From Saururus chinensis (lineage: Eukaryota > Streptophyta > Magnoliopsida > Piperales > Saururaceae), in NCBI GenBank assembly GCA_035235625.1, contig CP141140.1, forward strand, positions 21,100,685-21,164,684: 64,000 bases of DNA, given 5' to 3'. Made by a program: the position numbers and the translations under genes. Position 1 is the stretch's first letter. Each line of letters begins with the position of its first letter. Under the pieces are notes generated by a model. It was given only the letters and a program-made list of their open reading frames with translations, was not told the DNA's origin and searched no databases. This document shows, piece by piece, positions 37,933 through 49,039 of this stretch.

Positions 37933-39487
37933 TGTCATGACCCAAGATTTTATAGAATATATAAAGAGTTAAAAAAGTAAAATCAGAGTTGCTCGGGTCG
38001 CAACCATGTAACACCATAAACGTAACAAAAAATATTTTATTCCCCAGGAAATATACTGTTTGTGTACAAACACATAGGCAAAGAAATAAACAAGTCTTCT
38101 TAAGCCAAAAATATGAACATATACTTAGAAAATTATTGGTGTAATCGTAGACTCTGTGGTCACCAGTTGGAGCTCCCAAAAAGTATCTTTATTGCTTTCT
38201 TCTACACCCGTCTATTCCACACCGGGTCCTGCAAGGTCTGGGGGGTAGTGAGTATTTTAAACTACTCAGTAGGGGTACTTATCCTATTAGATATAAGTAT
38301 AACACTTGGTAATTTGTAAATCACAAGGTAAATAGACAATACTTTTTGAAAAAGTTGTAAGGGTGTGCCTCTCGCCCAAAAACTTCCCTAGGGCTTCTTC
38401 CTACGTATCGAAGATGCTCCTAGGGTTTGTATTACTATTAAAGAATTTGCTGCGGGTACAAAGCAACGACCTCTTACTCCTCTACCAATTTTTCGTAAAA
38501 CACACCGTGCTTGTAGAGGGAAGAGCCACCCGTGCTCATGGGGCGCCGGGATCTAGAGAGCAGAGAGTTTTCCCATGATACTCTCTACCCTAGCGCGCGT
38601 AGCCTCGATAGTTGCCATTCGTTAGGGGCGAATCAGGGATCTTGCCCTTCGTTAGGGGCTCACCAGGCTAATGTGCGTACCGTGTATCCGATTCTAGACT
38701 GGATTTCCCTGTGTACTCTCTATTATAGAACTCTATCGATACGTCTACCAATTTGAGTTCCAAACAATTAAATTTCTTACATGCCCACCTCAAACGGGAA
38801 TTTCCTTCTCTTTTTCTTCTTTTACGAAGATCAACCTTTCAAAATCCTAGCCTCGCCTTTACAAGTCATGGTCGTGTTACTGACAATGATTTATAAAGGT
38901 AGGGTTAGTCACTCGTTCCAATGAGACAGTTACCCCTTCTCTATCTCATCTCAGTAACTCGGTGGTCATGATTGTATGCATTTTCTAAATTTATTTTAAT
39001 AGAGCAACAATTCCATAAAAAAATGTATTTCAATCTTACCATACTTTAAAATAATGGCGAAGCTAGATTTTCACATATAACATAAAGCATAATTCAAAAG
39101 AAAGCATAATTCAAAAGTAAACATTTAAATAAATCAAGTATACGACGCGCGTCAGATTTCTGATGCTTTAATTAAAAATATATTTTATTTTTTTTAAAAG
39201 TTTAAATATATCATATCTTCTTACCCCGATGTCGGAATTTTGCGTTCTTTGTACCGATGGACTCGTATTGATGAGCCCTTCGAAACTAGACTAAAGTTGG
39301 ATAGGTTATCTCACATTTTTAAATTAGGTCCCGCCCATATGACACATTTCCCAAGGTCATAGCCTTTCATCCCGACCTCCGTTTCGTGTATTTTTAGGTT
39401 CGTTACGCTCGTCCCACCGAGCTCTATCTAATATACTTCACATATAAAAATTATAAAAAAAATACTTAAAAACTTACGGATGTTACA
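37933..39487 (-). repeat. Downstream (3') LTR of the chromovirus
   Basis: About 1.55 kb, TGTCATGACCC on the left and GATGTTACA on the right on the plus strand. Read on the element's strand it starts TGTAACATCCG directly after a purine-rich tract (about 39488-39500). Its left 640 bp matches the other LTR. Confidence 0.85.
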
Positions 39488-39499
39488 ATCTTCCCTCAT

Positions 39500-42400
39500 T
39501 GAAGAAATTTTGTCCCCAAAATTTCCTAGTCGTCAAATAACTTAGGATACTTTTGTCTTATATCAACTTCAGTTTCCCATGTTGCTTCCTCTAATGAGTG
39601 GTGTTGCCACAAGATTTTTACCAACAATATTTTCTTAGTTCTAAGGACTTGTTCCTTTCTATCTAAGATCCGTATAGGCTTCTCTTCGAAAGTTAAGTCT
39701 GGTCTCAGCTCCTTTGGTATTGTATCTAGAACATGGGATGGATCTTGAACATACTTCCTAAGCATGGAGAAATGGAAGACATCATGAACACCTATTAGCT
39801 ACGAGTCCGATCTTTTCCAATATCTCCATTGGCCCTACAAAACGAGGGCTTAACTTACCTTTGACTTCAAATCTCATAACCCCTTTTGTTGGTGATATTT
39901 TTAAGAAGACGTGATCACCTACTGCAAACTCAAGATCTCGACGTCTTTTATCTGCATAGCTTTTCTGTCGACTTTGAGCTGTCAACAATCGCTCCTTGAT
40001 TAGCTTAACTTTATCAGCGCATTGCTGGATCAATTCTGATTTAATTAAACGACGCTCTCCCACCTCACTCTAGCAGGTTGGTGATCGACAAGGTCGTCCA
40101 AACAGTGCTTCATATGGTGCCATACCAATGCTAGAATGGTAGCTGTTATTATAGGCAAATTCTACTAGTGGCAGATGTTCGTCCCAATTACCTTTCCATT
40201 CTAGAGTGCAAGCTTGCAACATATCTTCCAATACTTGGATGGTTCTTTCTGACTGTCTATCCGTTTGCGGGTGGAAAGCTGTGCTGAATTTCAATGTAGT
40301 ACCTAAAGCCTCTTGTAAGCTCCGCCAAAAATATGAAGTAAATCTGCTATCCCTATCCGAAACAATGGATACAAGTACTCCATATAAACTGATTATCTCC
40401 TTAATATATAGTTGTGCCAAACTATCCAATGAGTGCTTCTTTCGGAGCGGAAGGAAATGAGAGGACTTAGTAAGCCGATCCACTATGACCCAAATCATGT
40501 CGTTACCGCTTGAAGTCCTAGGTAATCCCGATATAAAATCCATTGTTATATGCTCCCACTTCCATTTAGGAATGTCAAGAGATTGAAGCAATCCAGAGGG
40601 TCTCTGATGTTCTGCCTTAACTTGTTGGCATGTTAAACATCGGGAAATACACTCAGCTACATCTCGCTTCATCCCGTCCCACCAAAAATTCCTTTTTAAA
40701 TCTTGATACATCTTGGTCCCTCTGGGATGAATAGTGTACTTTGAACTATGCGCTTCATCTAGTATTCTACGTCTTAATTCTGGAATAACCGGAACAACTA
40801 ATCTCCCAAGAAAGCGTATACCTTCATCACTTCCTTGAGTGAAATCCGACCGTTCTAACAAGGCCCGAGTCTCCATATCCGTCTTCTGAGCCTCCAATAC
40901 TTGCTCAATCACTATAGACTGTACCGACAAGTGGGCGAAGAATGATTTTCCTCGTCCAATCTCAAGCTCAGGTCGGACTGTTATTACTTCTTCAAATAAC
41001 TTCCATTCTTTCATCATTAAATGTGCAATGAACCCATGAGATTTTCGGCTCAAGGCGTCTGCTATGACATTCGCCTTTCCTGGATGGTACTGGATGGTAA
41101 AGTCATAGTCCTTCAAATATTCCATCCAACGCCTTTGACGTATGTTTAGATCTGGTTGGGAGAAGATATACCTTAAACTTTTATGGTCAGTGAACACCTC
41201 AAATTCCTCCCCATAAAGATAATGTTGCCAAATCTTTAATGTAAAGACAACTGCAGCAAGTTCTAAATCATGGGTAGGGTAGTTAGATTCATGAATTTTT
41301 AGTTGTCGTGAGGCATAAGCTACAACCTTTCCATGCTGCATTAATACACAACCCAAACCTTCTCACGAAGCATCACAATATACTACAAATCCACCACTTC
41401 CATGAGGTAGAGTTAACACTGGGGCAGTGGTAAGTCTCTTCTTTAATTCCTGAAAATTTTTCTCGCATTCCTCGTTCCAAATAAACTTCATATCTTTGCG
41501 GGTTAATTTGGTCAATGGCAGGGCAATCTTTGAAAACCCTTCAATAAATCTCCTATAGTATCTTGCCAAACCTAAGAAACTACGAATTTCAGACACTGTT
41601 TTAGGCCTTTCCCACCTTAGTACCGCTTCGACTTTAGTTGGATCAACCATCACTCCGTCCTTCGATATAATATGGCCAAGAAAGTTTACTTGATCCAACT
41701 AGAATTCACACTTGCTGAACTTGGCATAAAGCTTGTGTGTACGAAGTATATTTAACACTATTTGAAAATGTTTCCTATGGTCATCAACACTTGTGGAGTA
41801 GACCAAAATATCATCTATAAATACTATAACAAATCTATCCAGATAAGCATGGAAAATTTGATTCATTAAATCCATAAAGGCAGTTGGGGCATTAGTCAAT
41901 CCAAAATGCATCACTAAGAATTCATAATGCCCGTACCTTGTTCGGAAAGTAGTTTTTGAGATATCTTCATCTCGAATCCTTAGCTGATGATATCCTGATC
42001 TAAGATCGATTCGAGAGAATATTTTGGCCAACTATAACTGGTCAAAAAGGTCATCGATACGAGGAAGAGGATATTTATTCTTTATTGTCGCTCCATTCAA
42101 TTTCCGATAATCGATACATAATCGGAGAGATCCATCTTTCTTCTTCACAAAAAGCACTGGTGCTCCCCAAGGAGAGACGCTTGGACGAATAAATCCTTTG
42201 TCTAGAAGGTCTTGAAGTTGTTCCTTTAATTCTCTAAGCTCGGCCGGACCCATTCGATAGGGTGCTTTCGAGATAGGAGTGGTACCTGGGAGAAGCTTAA
42301 TACTAAACTTAACTTCTCTTTCAGGTGGTAGACTGGGCAATTCATCTGGGAAAACATCAACAAAGTCCCGTACTGTGTCTATCTCATCCAAATTTATCTC

Positions 42401-42900
42401 TTTTTCCTCCTTTGTGATAACAGTAGCAAGAAATGCCCAACATCCTTGGCTCATTAGTTTGTTTGCTTTAGTGGCTGATATAAAACAAGAGTTTGTTTTA
42501 TCTTGAATTCCTTGGAACACAATGTTTCCTTTTCCAAAGACTACTTTCTTTTTACCACAGTCTACTATGGCTCTATGTGTAGCTAACCAATCCATGCCGA
42601 GGATAATATCAAAGTCAGTCATCTTTAGTAAAACTAGGTTAGCACTTAGCCGATTATTACCTATCTGAACTGACACTTCTTTAAGAAACTCTTGTGTTAA
42701 TAAAGAGTCTCCTACAGGTGTTGCAACTTCTAGTATAAAGGGTAACTTCAAAACTTGATCTTCCATATTTAAAGCAAATTCAACTGATATAAATGAATGC
42801 GTAGAGCCTGGATCTATCAAAACTCTAGCTAGTCGATCAGAGACAAGAAGAGTACCTTCTACGACAGCATTTGAGGCATGAGCTTCCTCACTTGTGATGG
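39500..42900 (-). mobile_element. Chromovirus pol region (approximate)
   Basis: From right to left: an aspartic-protease-like part, reverse transcriptase with the FIDDILVYS form of the YxDD motif, RNase H, an integrase with an HHCC zinc finger followed by the core, and near the left end a chromodomain-like block (EEATWETEVD). Limits are rounded. The region is interrupted in several places and is not expected to make protein. Confidence 0.85.
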
Positions 42901-44005
42901 CGTATACTCGCCCCGGAATTTTAGCCTTTTGTTCGGTCTAAGGCTCATTTCTTGTATGCTTCCTTGGGCAGTCTCTAGCAAAGTGACCCTCAGCTCCACA
43001 CACAAAGCATAAATTATTCCTCCTCTTGCAGGTTTGCCCCGAGTGAAACAATTTACATATGGGGCATGGGGTCCCTCCCCTGCCCTGTTGATATTGTTGT
43101 TGTGGCCTTCTTTTAAACGCTTGTTGTTGTGGTTGCAGCTGATAGGGTCGAGCTGGCTGGGTAGGTGCACCGCTAGAGTAGTTAAAGCCTCTCTTGTTGT
43201 TAGGGCGTCTGAAATTACCATTTTGCCACGCCTCCTTCCGTTCTGCCATTGCTCTCTGTTGATCGCGCTTGGCCACATAGGCAATCTCCACCGCTCGACT
43301 CAAGGTAGTAGGTTGCAGAATTACTACTTGAGCTCTTAATTCAGGTTTTAATCCAGAGACAAATTGGGTGGCACGAGATAATTCCGCAGTGCATGCTCCC
43401 AAGGCAAAGCGCTGCAACTGAGTAAATTTGGTCACATACTCCCGTACTGACAAACTTCCTTGCTTCAGTTCCATGAATTCCAACTCTTTTTGTTGCCTCA
43501 TATGGAGTGGAAAATAATTGTCATAGAAAGCTTCTTTGAAATCTTTCCAAGAGACTTGTTGAACCTCCACAAATTTAGTCTCCTTGATTATGGTCCACCA
43601 ATGATCTGCCTCTCCCGAGAAGACGAATGTTCCAAGGGTAACCTTTTTGTTCTCAGGTACTTCCATCACTTCAAAAATCTTCTCAATCTCTTTTTTCCAC
43701 TTTTCTGCCTCCTCTGGTTCTCCTTCACCCAAGAAGGTGGGGGCAATTTTCTTAAACCGTTCAGCCAAATTATTCTCACCCTTACTCCTACTAGATGAGT
43801 TATCACTAAAGGGAATCGGAGAAGGTTGTGTTGGTGGCAAAGAAAGAGCAGGGTGATAACCTTGCTCAGCTAAGCGTTGAGCAAGATTTTGTAGCAACAC
43901 ACTCATAGCTTCAGGTGCTACTCCTCCCGATTCAGATGGGGATGGTCCAGCCAAATCATTATTTGGAGTTTGCGACTCTTGACCAGGTTGTTGTGATGAT
44001 GACAT
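42900..44005 (-). mobile_element. Chromovirus gag region (approximate)
   Basis: The gag-like part begins MSSSQQPGQESQ near 44005. It contains a retrotrans-gag domain and ends with a CCHC zinc knuckle (CFVCGAEGHFARDC), as in Ty3/gypsy gag. Limits are rounded. Confidence 0.85.
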
Positions 44006-44118
44006 CTAGGTAAAAAAAAATGGTTCAAAGTTATACTAAGTCTACTTATCTAAGTGAATTGTAGTGATAGAAATCATTTATTTCTTCACTTTATGCATTT
44101 ATAGACAGAATTTCCTGG

Positions 44119-44130
44119 GCTCTGATACCA
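44119..44130 (-). promoter_or_regulatory. Primer-binding site, initiator methionine tRNA
   Basis: Read on the minus strand, TGGTATCAGAGC lies two bases inside the upstream LTR. This is the usual plant retrotransposon site complementary to the 3' end of tRNA-iMet, and it fixes the element's orientation. Confidence 0.93.
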
Positions 44131-44132
44131 AC

Positions 44133-44779
44133 TGTCACGACCCAAGATTTTATAGAATATATAAAGAGTTAAAAAGTAAAATCAGAGCTTGCTCGGGTCG
44201 CAACCATAAATGTAACACCATAAACGTAACAAGAAATATTTTATTCCCCAGGAAATATACTGTCTGTGTACAAACACATAGGCAAAGAAATAAACAAGTC
44301 TTCTCAAGCTAAAAATATGAACATATACTTAGAAAATTATTGGTGTAATCGTAGACTCTGTGGTCACCAGTTGGAGCTCCCAAAAAGTATCTTTATTGCT
44401 TTCTTCTACACCCGTCTATTCCACACCGGGTCCTGCAAGGTCTGGGGGGTAGTGAGTATTTTAAACTACTCAGTAGGGGTACTTATCCTATTAGACATAA
44501 GTATAACACTTGGTAATTTGTAAATCACAAGGTAAATAGACAATACTTTTTGAAAAAGTTGTAAGGGTGTGCCTCTCACCCAAAAACTTCCCTATGACTT
44601 CTTCCTACGTATCGAAGATGCTCCTAGGGTTTGTATTACTATTAAAGAATTTGTTGCGGGTACAAAGCAACGACCTCTTACTCCTTTACCGATTTTTCGT
44701 AAAACACACCGTGCTTGTAGAGGGAAGAGCCACCCGTGCTCATGGGGCGCCGAGATCTAGAGAGCAGAGAGTTTTCCCA
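44133..44779 (-). repeat. Upstream (5') LTR of the chromovirus, short
   Basis: It begins TGTCACGACCC next to the primer site and matches 37933-38575 nearly base for base. It is about 650 bp against about 1,550 bp for the other LTR. Beyond it the sequence belongs to LTR family B. Confidence 0.85.
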
Positions 44780-45855
44780 GAAAGCTAATTGAACCAATTT
44801 CAAGGTAAAAACCTAAGAAATCAAGACAAAAGATTAACATTTCATAAATATATCATTAAAGCCCTAATTAAGAAAACCCATGCAAGCAAAACCCATAAAA
44901 ATTGAGTTTTTTACTATAACAAGGCTGAGATTTGAAAACCCATAACTTCTCTACTTAATTTGAATCAGATTTACTCTTCAATCACCTCCGAAATCTTCCA
45001 AAAGTAAGATTTTTATGTTAAAACATACATAAACTCGATTTAGACTTAAAAATCATAAAACAAACTCTAGATCTAGAGCTTAAGAGACATAAAAACTAAT
45101 TTTTTGAAGGTTAAGGTTTGAAATCGAGAAGTAAAACAATGATTAAATGGTTTGAAATTGGATTGAATCAATGGAGGAAGATAGATTTAAGAGAGGATTA
45201 GGAAAACTTTAATTATTAAGTATGGATTAGAGAAGAATATACATCTAACCACTTCCTTTTTGGGCCTAGTTGGGGAATAGGCTCTAAACACCCTTCCACA
45301 ACTAATTCCCAATTTAGAAATGACTCAACCTCTTTCCTTTTATAGGAAGGATTGGGGTATACTTAATTAAAACTTGGGGTAAAAATAAAATCTTAAACTA
45401 AAAATGAGTATTTGGCCATTTAAACTCTCATTAGGACTAGAAAAATTTAAATTTTTTTGCAGTGACTTGCTTTGTCGTATAGGATGTTTTAGACCAAAAA
45501 CCCTACAGGGGGTCCCGCCAAACCATAATTTTCAAGAAATTTATAAAAATTCAAAAGAATCCCCAAAATTCACAATTGACTCAAATTTACTTAAAACCCA
45601 TATATGTGAAGCTGGTTTTGGTTAAAATCTTTGGAAATTACTCAAAATTTTAAAGTTATCCAGAACTAATTAGAATTAACCTTAAACCACATGAAAGAAA
45701 TTCAACAAAATGAATTTAAACTGGTTCAAGATCAAGGATCTTACATGTGCACTTAGGAACGAGCTCCTAATGTGGCTAGGACTCGCTTATGCAGAGCAGC
45801 CACACTCCTAGCTCGAGTAGGAGTCGAGACACTTATTCTCACGAGAATGTCATGG

Positions 45856-48790
45856 GGTAAAATATTAAATTTTTCACGTGATCAACTTAAGGAATTTAGA
45901 AAATTCTCGGACGTTATAGTTTTTGAGCTCAACAGTAAAACTGCTTGAACTATCAACAAGGTGATCGAGGTGTCAAAGCTTGTCGACAACAATATTTGAT
46001 TGCAACAAGTTGCAACTTTGGACGACCATAACTTCCTCATGCAAACTTCGATTAATACATTTTTAGTTGCATTATGAATATATTTCTATCTATTTTCTAA
46101 ACCCAAAAATTTAGATAAAAAAATATCCTGTATAAAAGTTTTAACCTTAGAAATAACTAAGGGTCTGATCGGTAGGTATATGTAAGTCGTGAGTGTATCT
46201 CAAGTCCAACTTTAGGTAATTATAACTCCTTTATCTCATGCATTCTTAGTTTCTATTCTTAAAGTTTCACTTTAAAATTAAAATCAAAGGATAATTTATT
46301 TTATTAAGAATGCTCAAAGGCCAAATTCAATATTTTCCACATGTACTCCAAAACTTGCTTGATGTTGGATCTATCATTACTTCTTCATCTGAGGTTCAAG
46401 TTGCGTACTCTTGATAGCTCTACAAAGCTCTTTATGTCTAATAATCAATAATAATGTTTCATATTCAAAATCCACATATATAGAAAGTTATTACACCAAG
46501 AAGACCTGAAGGTCAAATTCATTTATTTTCACATGGCGAAGTATAGGGAATTTAGGAAATTCTCGGGTGTTGTAGTTACAATAAGAACATGGTTGGTTAT
46601 CTAGTTATGATTTTGGGGAGTGTTAATTATTGTTATGATAAGAATGTGGTTGGTTATACGGATGACTTTTGTAACCAGGGGTAGGGGAGGACATAGAAAC
46701 ATAGTAGATAATCTTATGGGTTTCTTTTTTATATTTGTTAGTGGATGTAAGAATGCGAGAGTGTCAAAATATTTTGACCTTTTAGAATGATATAACGACA
46801 ACCAAATGCTGGACTTGGATTACATGTTTTTTAATTTACTTTAGTTATTTAGGACTATATTTTTTTATGATAACTCAATGTTTTTGTTTATGCAAATGAT
46901 TAATTTTGCCCTCAAGATTTTCTTAAGTCATGATTTTATGACCTTTTTCGAAAGTTTATTCTTTTCCAATTTTATTCCACTACATCATATTTAAAAAAAA
47001 TAAAAAAAATATTATGTTTTAAAAAATTGGGTGCATGATAATTATGTACCATGTTGTTAAAGTCTATGACCATAGAACTTGAATGTTCTAGCATGATACA
47101 TAGAGATTTAAGGCTCTATGTATTGGTCTTCGACCTATTTGCCATAGTCATGGAGCTTAGTTAGGCTAGAAGAGTCCTTCATCATTTAAAGGATGATGAT
47201 AACCTTATACCAAATTTTGATTGGTAAAAGAAAATTGGCTCCCAGGATTTATTTTTCTTTATGGAATCAAAACCTGGGGTAAGGTTTTCTTCAACAAACC
47301 ATGTAAGAAAATCTTTATCTTTTGCTCCTAAAACCTGAAAGAAACCATCGCTCTATTAGTGTATGGGCTTCTTGCTTGTTGACATTTGACTAAACTTAGG
47401 AAAACTAGTTGAAGGTCACACTAGTAGCTCTCGAGGAGTTGGTTGATGCTTATATCCTCATATAAGAAAAGAAAGTGTAATTTTTTAAAGGAAAATAATA
47501 TTTTTATATAAAAAGCACACATTAAAATGTCATATATGAGTTTAATTGGTTTAGATAAGCGAACCAATGTGAACTTTGTATATGGTCCACTTATGAAGTC
47601 AAATCAAAATTTTTGTGTGAGTTTTTGTAGGTATTTTTGTTGTAGAAATATCACTATCATTTTTTAAGTCATAATTGCAAAACTCCAATATATGGTGCAC
47701 TATTTTGTTCTTTCCCTTTACAGGGGAAAGTTTTAAAGCTGAATCTCAGCCTTATGGCATAGAAAATGAAATTTGCACATAAAAGAAAACACATCAAAAG
47801 CTCATACATGAGTTTTAATTAGTCTAGATAAGTGAGCCCATGTAAGCTTTGTGCTGAGCTCACATATAAAGTCTAATCAAAACTCTAATGTAAGTTTGTG
47901 TAGGTATTTTTGTTATTTAAGAGGTAAGTTCTTGGAAATATCACTATATGGCTGGGATTGCTTTGTTTCCATTCAATTGAGTGTGTTATTTAAGATGTAA
48001 GCTGGTTTGAACTTGAATTACTTACTCACCCCTTTGAGTAATTTACATCATCAAATCCTAATCCAACGGCTTATGATGTACCCAACATGCTTGCACCATA
48101 CACTAACTTTTTTCCAAATAACATTGCTCTTCAAATCTACATATCTTAGGCTATCCCAGCCACTATACTTATGTCTACCATTGCTTTTTGAATGAATCTT
48201 CTGTATCATTAACAATAAGAATAATCCCCTTGGATCCCCTGACCATGATCTTTTGTATATCACTGAATGATGAATGTGTCACTGACTTATCAGCAAAGAA
48301 AAATATGCTTTGATCAGCCAGTTCATAAACCTAAACAAACTAGGACGATTAGGCTCAAAACTGACAAAACAGAAATCAGAACGAAATTACAAAAAAAGAA
48401 AGAGGAGAAATCCACACTCGGCGAACGACAAACCGATCTGTAAAAACTCATCGAACCCACTTTTGGCTCGGCCGGTTCAACAGAAGCGGATAATTGGAAC
48501 AAAAAAGCCTTTTATCTCATTCGAGTCAAAATCCAAAATTCAGATGGGGGCCACATACATGCCGTCACGTTCGCCCAAAAGTTTTTTCAACTAATCGGAC
48601 AAACAAAATAATGAAGTACTCCCAAGGAGTTAACGGCGTCAAGTAACGGGCAAATCCCCAACGGCGTCGGTGAGAAAAATTTGAAAAGAGGAGGACCACA
48701 CGCAGATCGGACGTCAAACCCCCAATTCAAATCCAATTCATAAAAAAGGGGGCGGAATGTCCTTTTTCCGAATTTCCCCCATTTCGATCG
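45856..48790. other. Intergenic with diverged repeats
   Basis: No gene. The phrase GGAATTTAGAAAATTCTCGG (45891-45910) returns in similar form at about 46548-46567; such phrases occur at ends of Ty3/gypsy LTRs, so a decayed LTR may lie here. A diverged direct repeat is listed separately at 47.5-47.95 kb. Confidence 0.4.
47505..47950. repeat. Diverged direct repeat of about 150-170 bp
   Basis: About 47508-47655 and 47778-47945 share ordered blocks (CATATATGAGTTT or CATACATGAGTTTT, TTTAGATAAG or TCTAGATAAG, and GTAGGTATTTTTGTT). It is probably part of an old LTR or other repeat; the family is unknown. Confidence 0.6.
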
Positions 48791-49039
48791 GCCTTGGCGA
48801 CGCTCCTGTCTCTTCTTCCACTCGATCACTCCCCTTCCACTAGGGTTCCCTTTCAGACCACAAGTGCCGGACTTCCTCCTCGGCTGGGTTGGCCTCCGAT
48901 TACTCAGTTTCTTGTTTTGGTCGATTGGCTCAGGGATTGGGGCTGGTGCGGGTGCCGAGGCGATGGTCGGTTTCGTGCTCGGCTTCCGCTGCTGAATCTG
49001 TGGGCTCTGGGTGTTCGGGTTCAGAGTCTGGTGCGTTTG
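48791..49039 (+). promoter_or_regulatory. Probable leader of the WD40-like gene
   Basis: GC content rises sharply here and the frame of the first exon is open back to 48794. I treat it as 5' untranslated, since the conserved-looking start is MEGRRISASPRP at 49040. A longer N-terminus from 48794 (82 extra residues) cannot be excluded. Confidence 0.35.

Larger units (their letters stand above)
37933..44779 (-). mobile_element. Ty3/gypsy chromovirus, probable Tekay/Del clade, broken
   Basis: Minus-strand element with terminal repeats, a tRNA-iMet primer site and gag-pol domains in the order gag, protease, reverse transcriptase, RNase H, integrase and a C-terminal chromodomain-like block, the layout of plant chromoviruses. 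It is a fossil with roughly half a dozen interruptions in its coding region and unequal terminal repeats. The shared part of the two repeats (about 640 bp) differs at perhaps 15-20 sites, roughly 2-3 percent, which at commonly used plant rates suggests an insertion age of around one million years. That estimate is by eye. It sits inside LTR copy B2. Confidence 0.88.
37157..45745 (-). mobile_element. Reverse-oriented LTR, family B copy B2, host of the chromovirus
   Basis: Two pieces (37157-37932 and 44780-45745) are homologous, in reverse, to the two ends of LTR B1. The outer flanks CGTGC (37152-37156) and TGTGC (45746-45750) form a near-perfect 5-bp target duplication, and the joined site matches the uninterrupted LTR C at 14.3 kb. 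The two pieces together are shorter than B1. The chromovirus described below lies between them. Confidence 0.68.
32655..45855 (+). mobile_element. Outer LTR of the nest, family C, copy 2 (interrupted)
   Basis: Three pieces, at about 32655-32849, 37115-37156 and 45746-45855, line up in order with the reverse complement of the LTR remnant at 13708-14519. They are separated by later insertions. Matching blocks include GCAGGTTGAGGAGGAG, GACTCTAGTGGCGAGCTGGG and CTCGAGTAGGAGTCGAG. The outer ends are approximate. As the oldest layer of the stack, it is a fossil. Confidence 0.65.
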
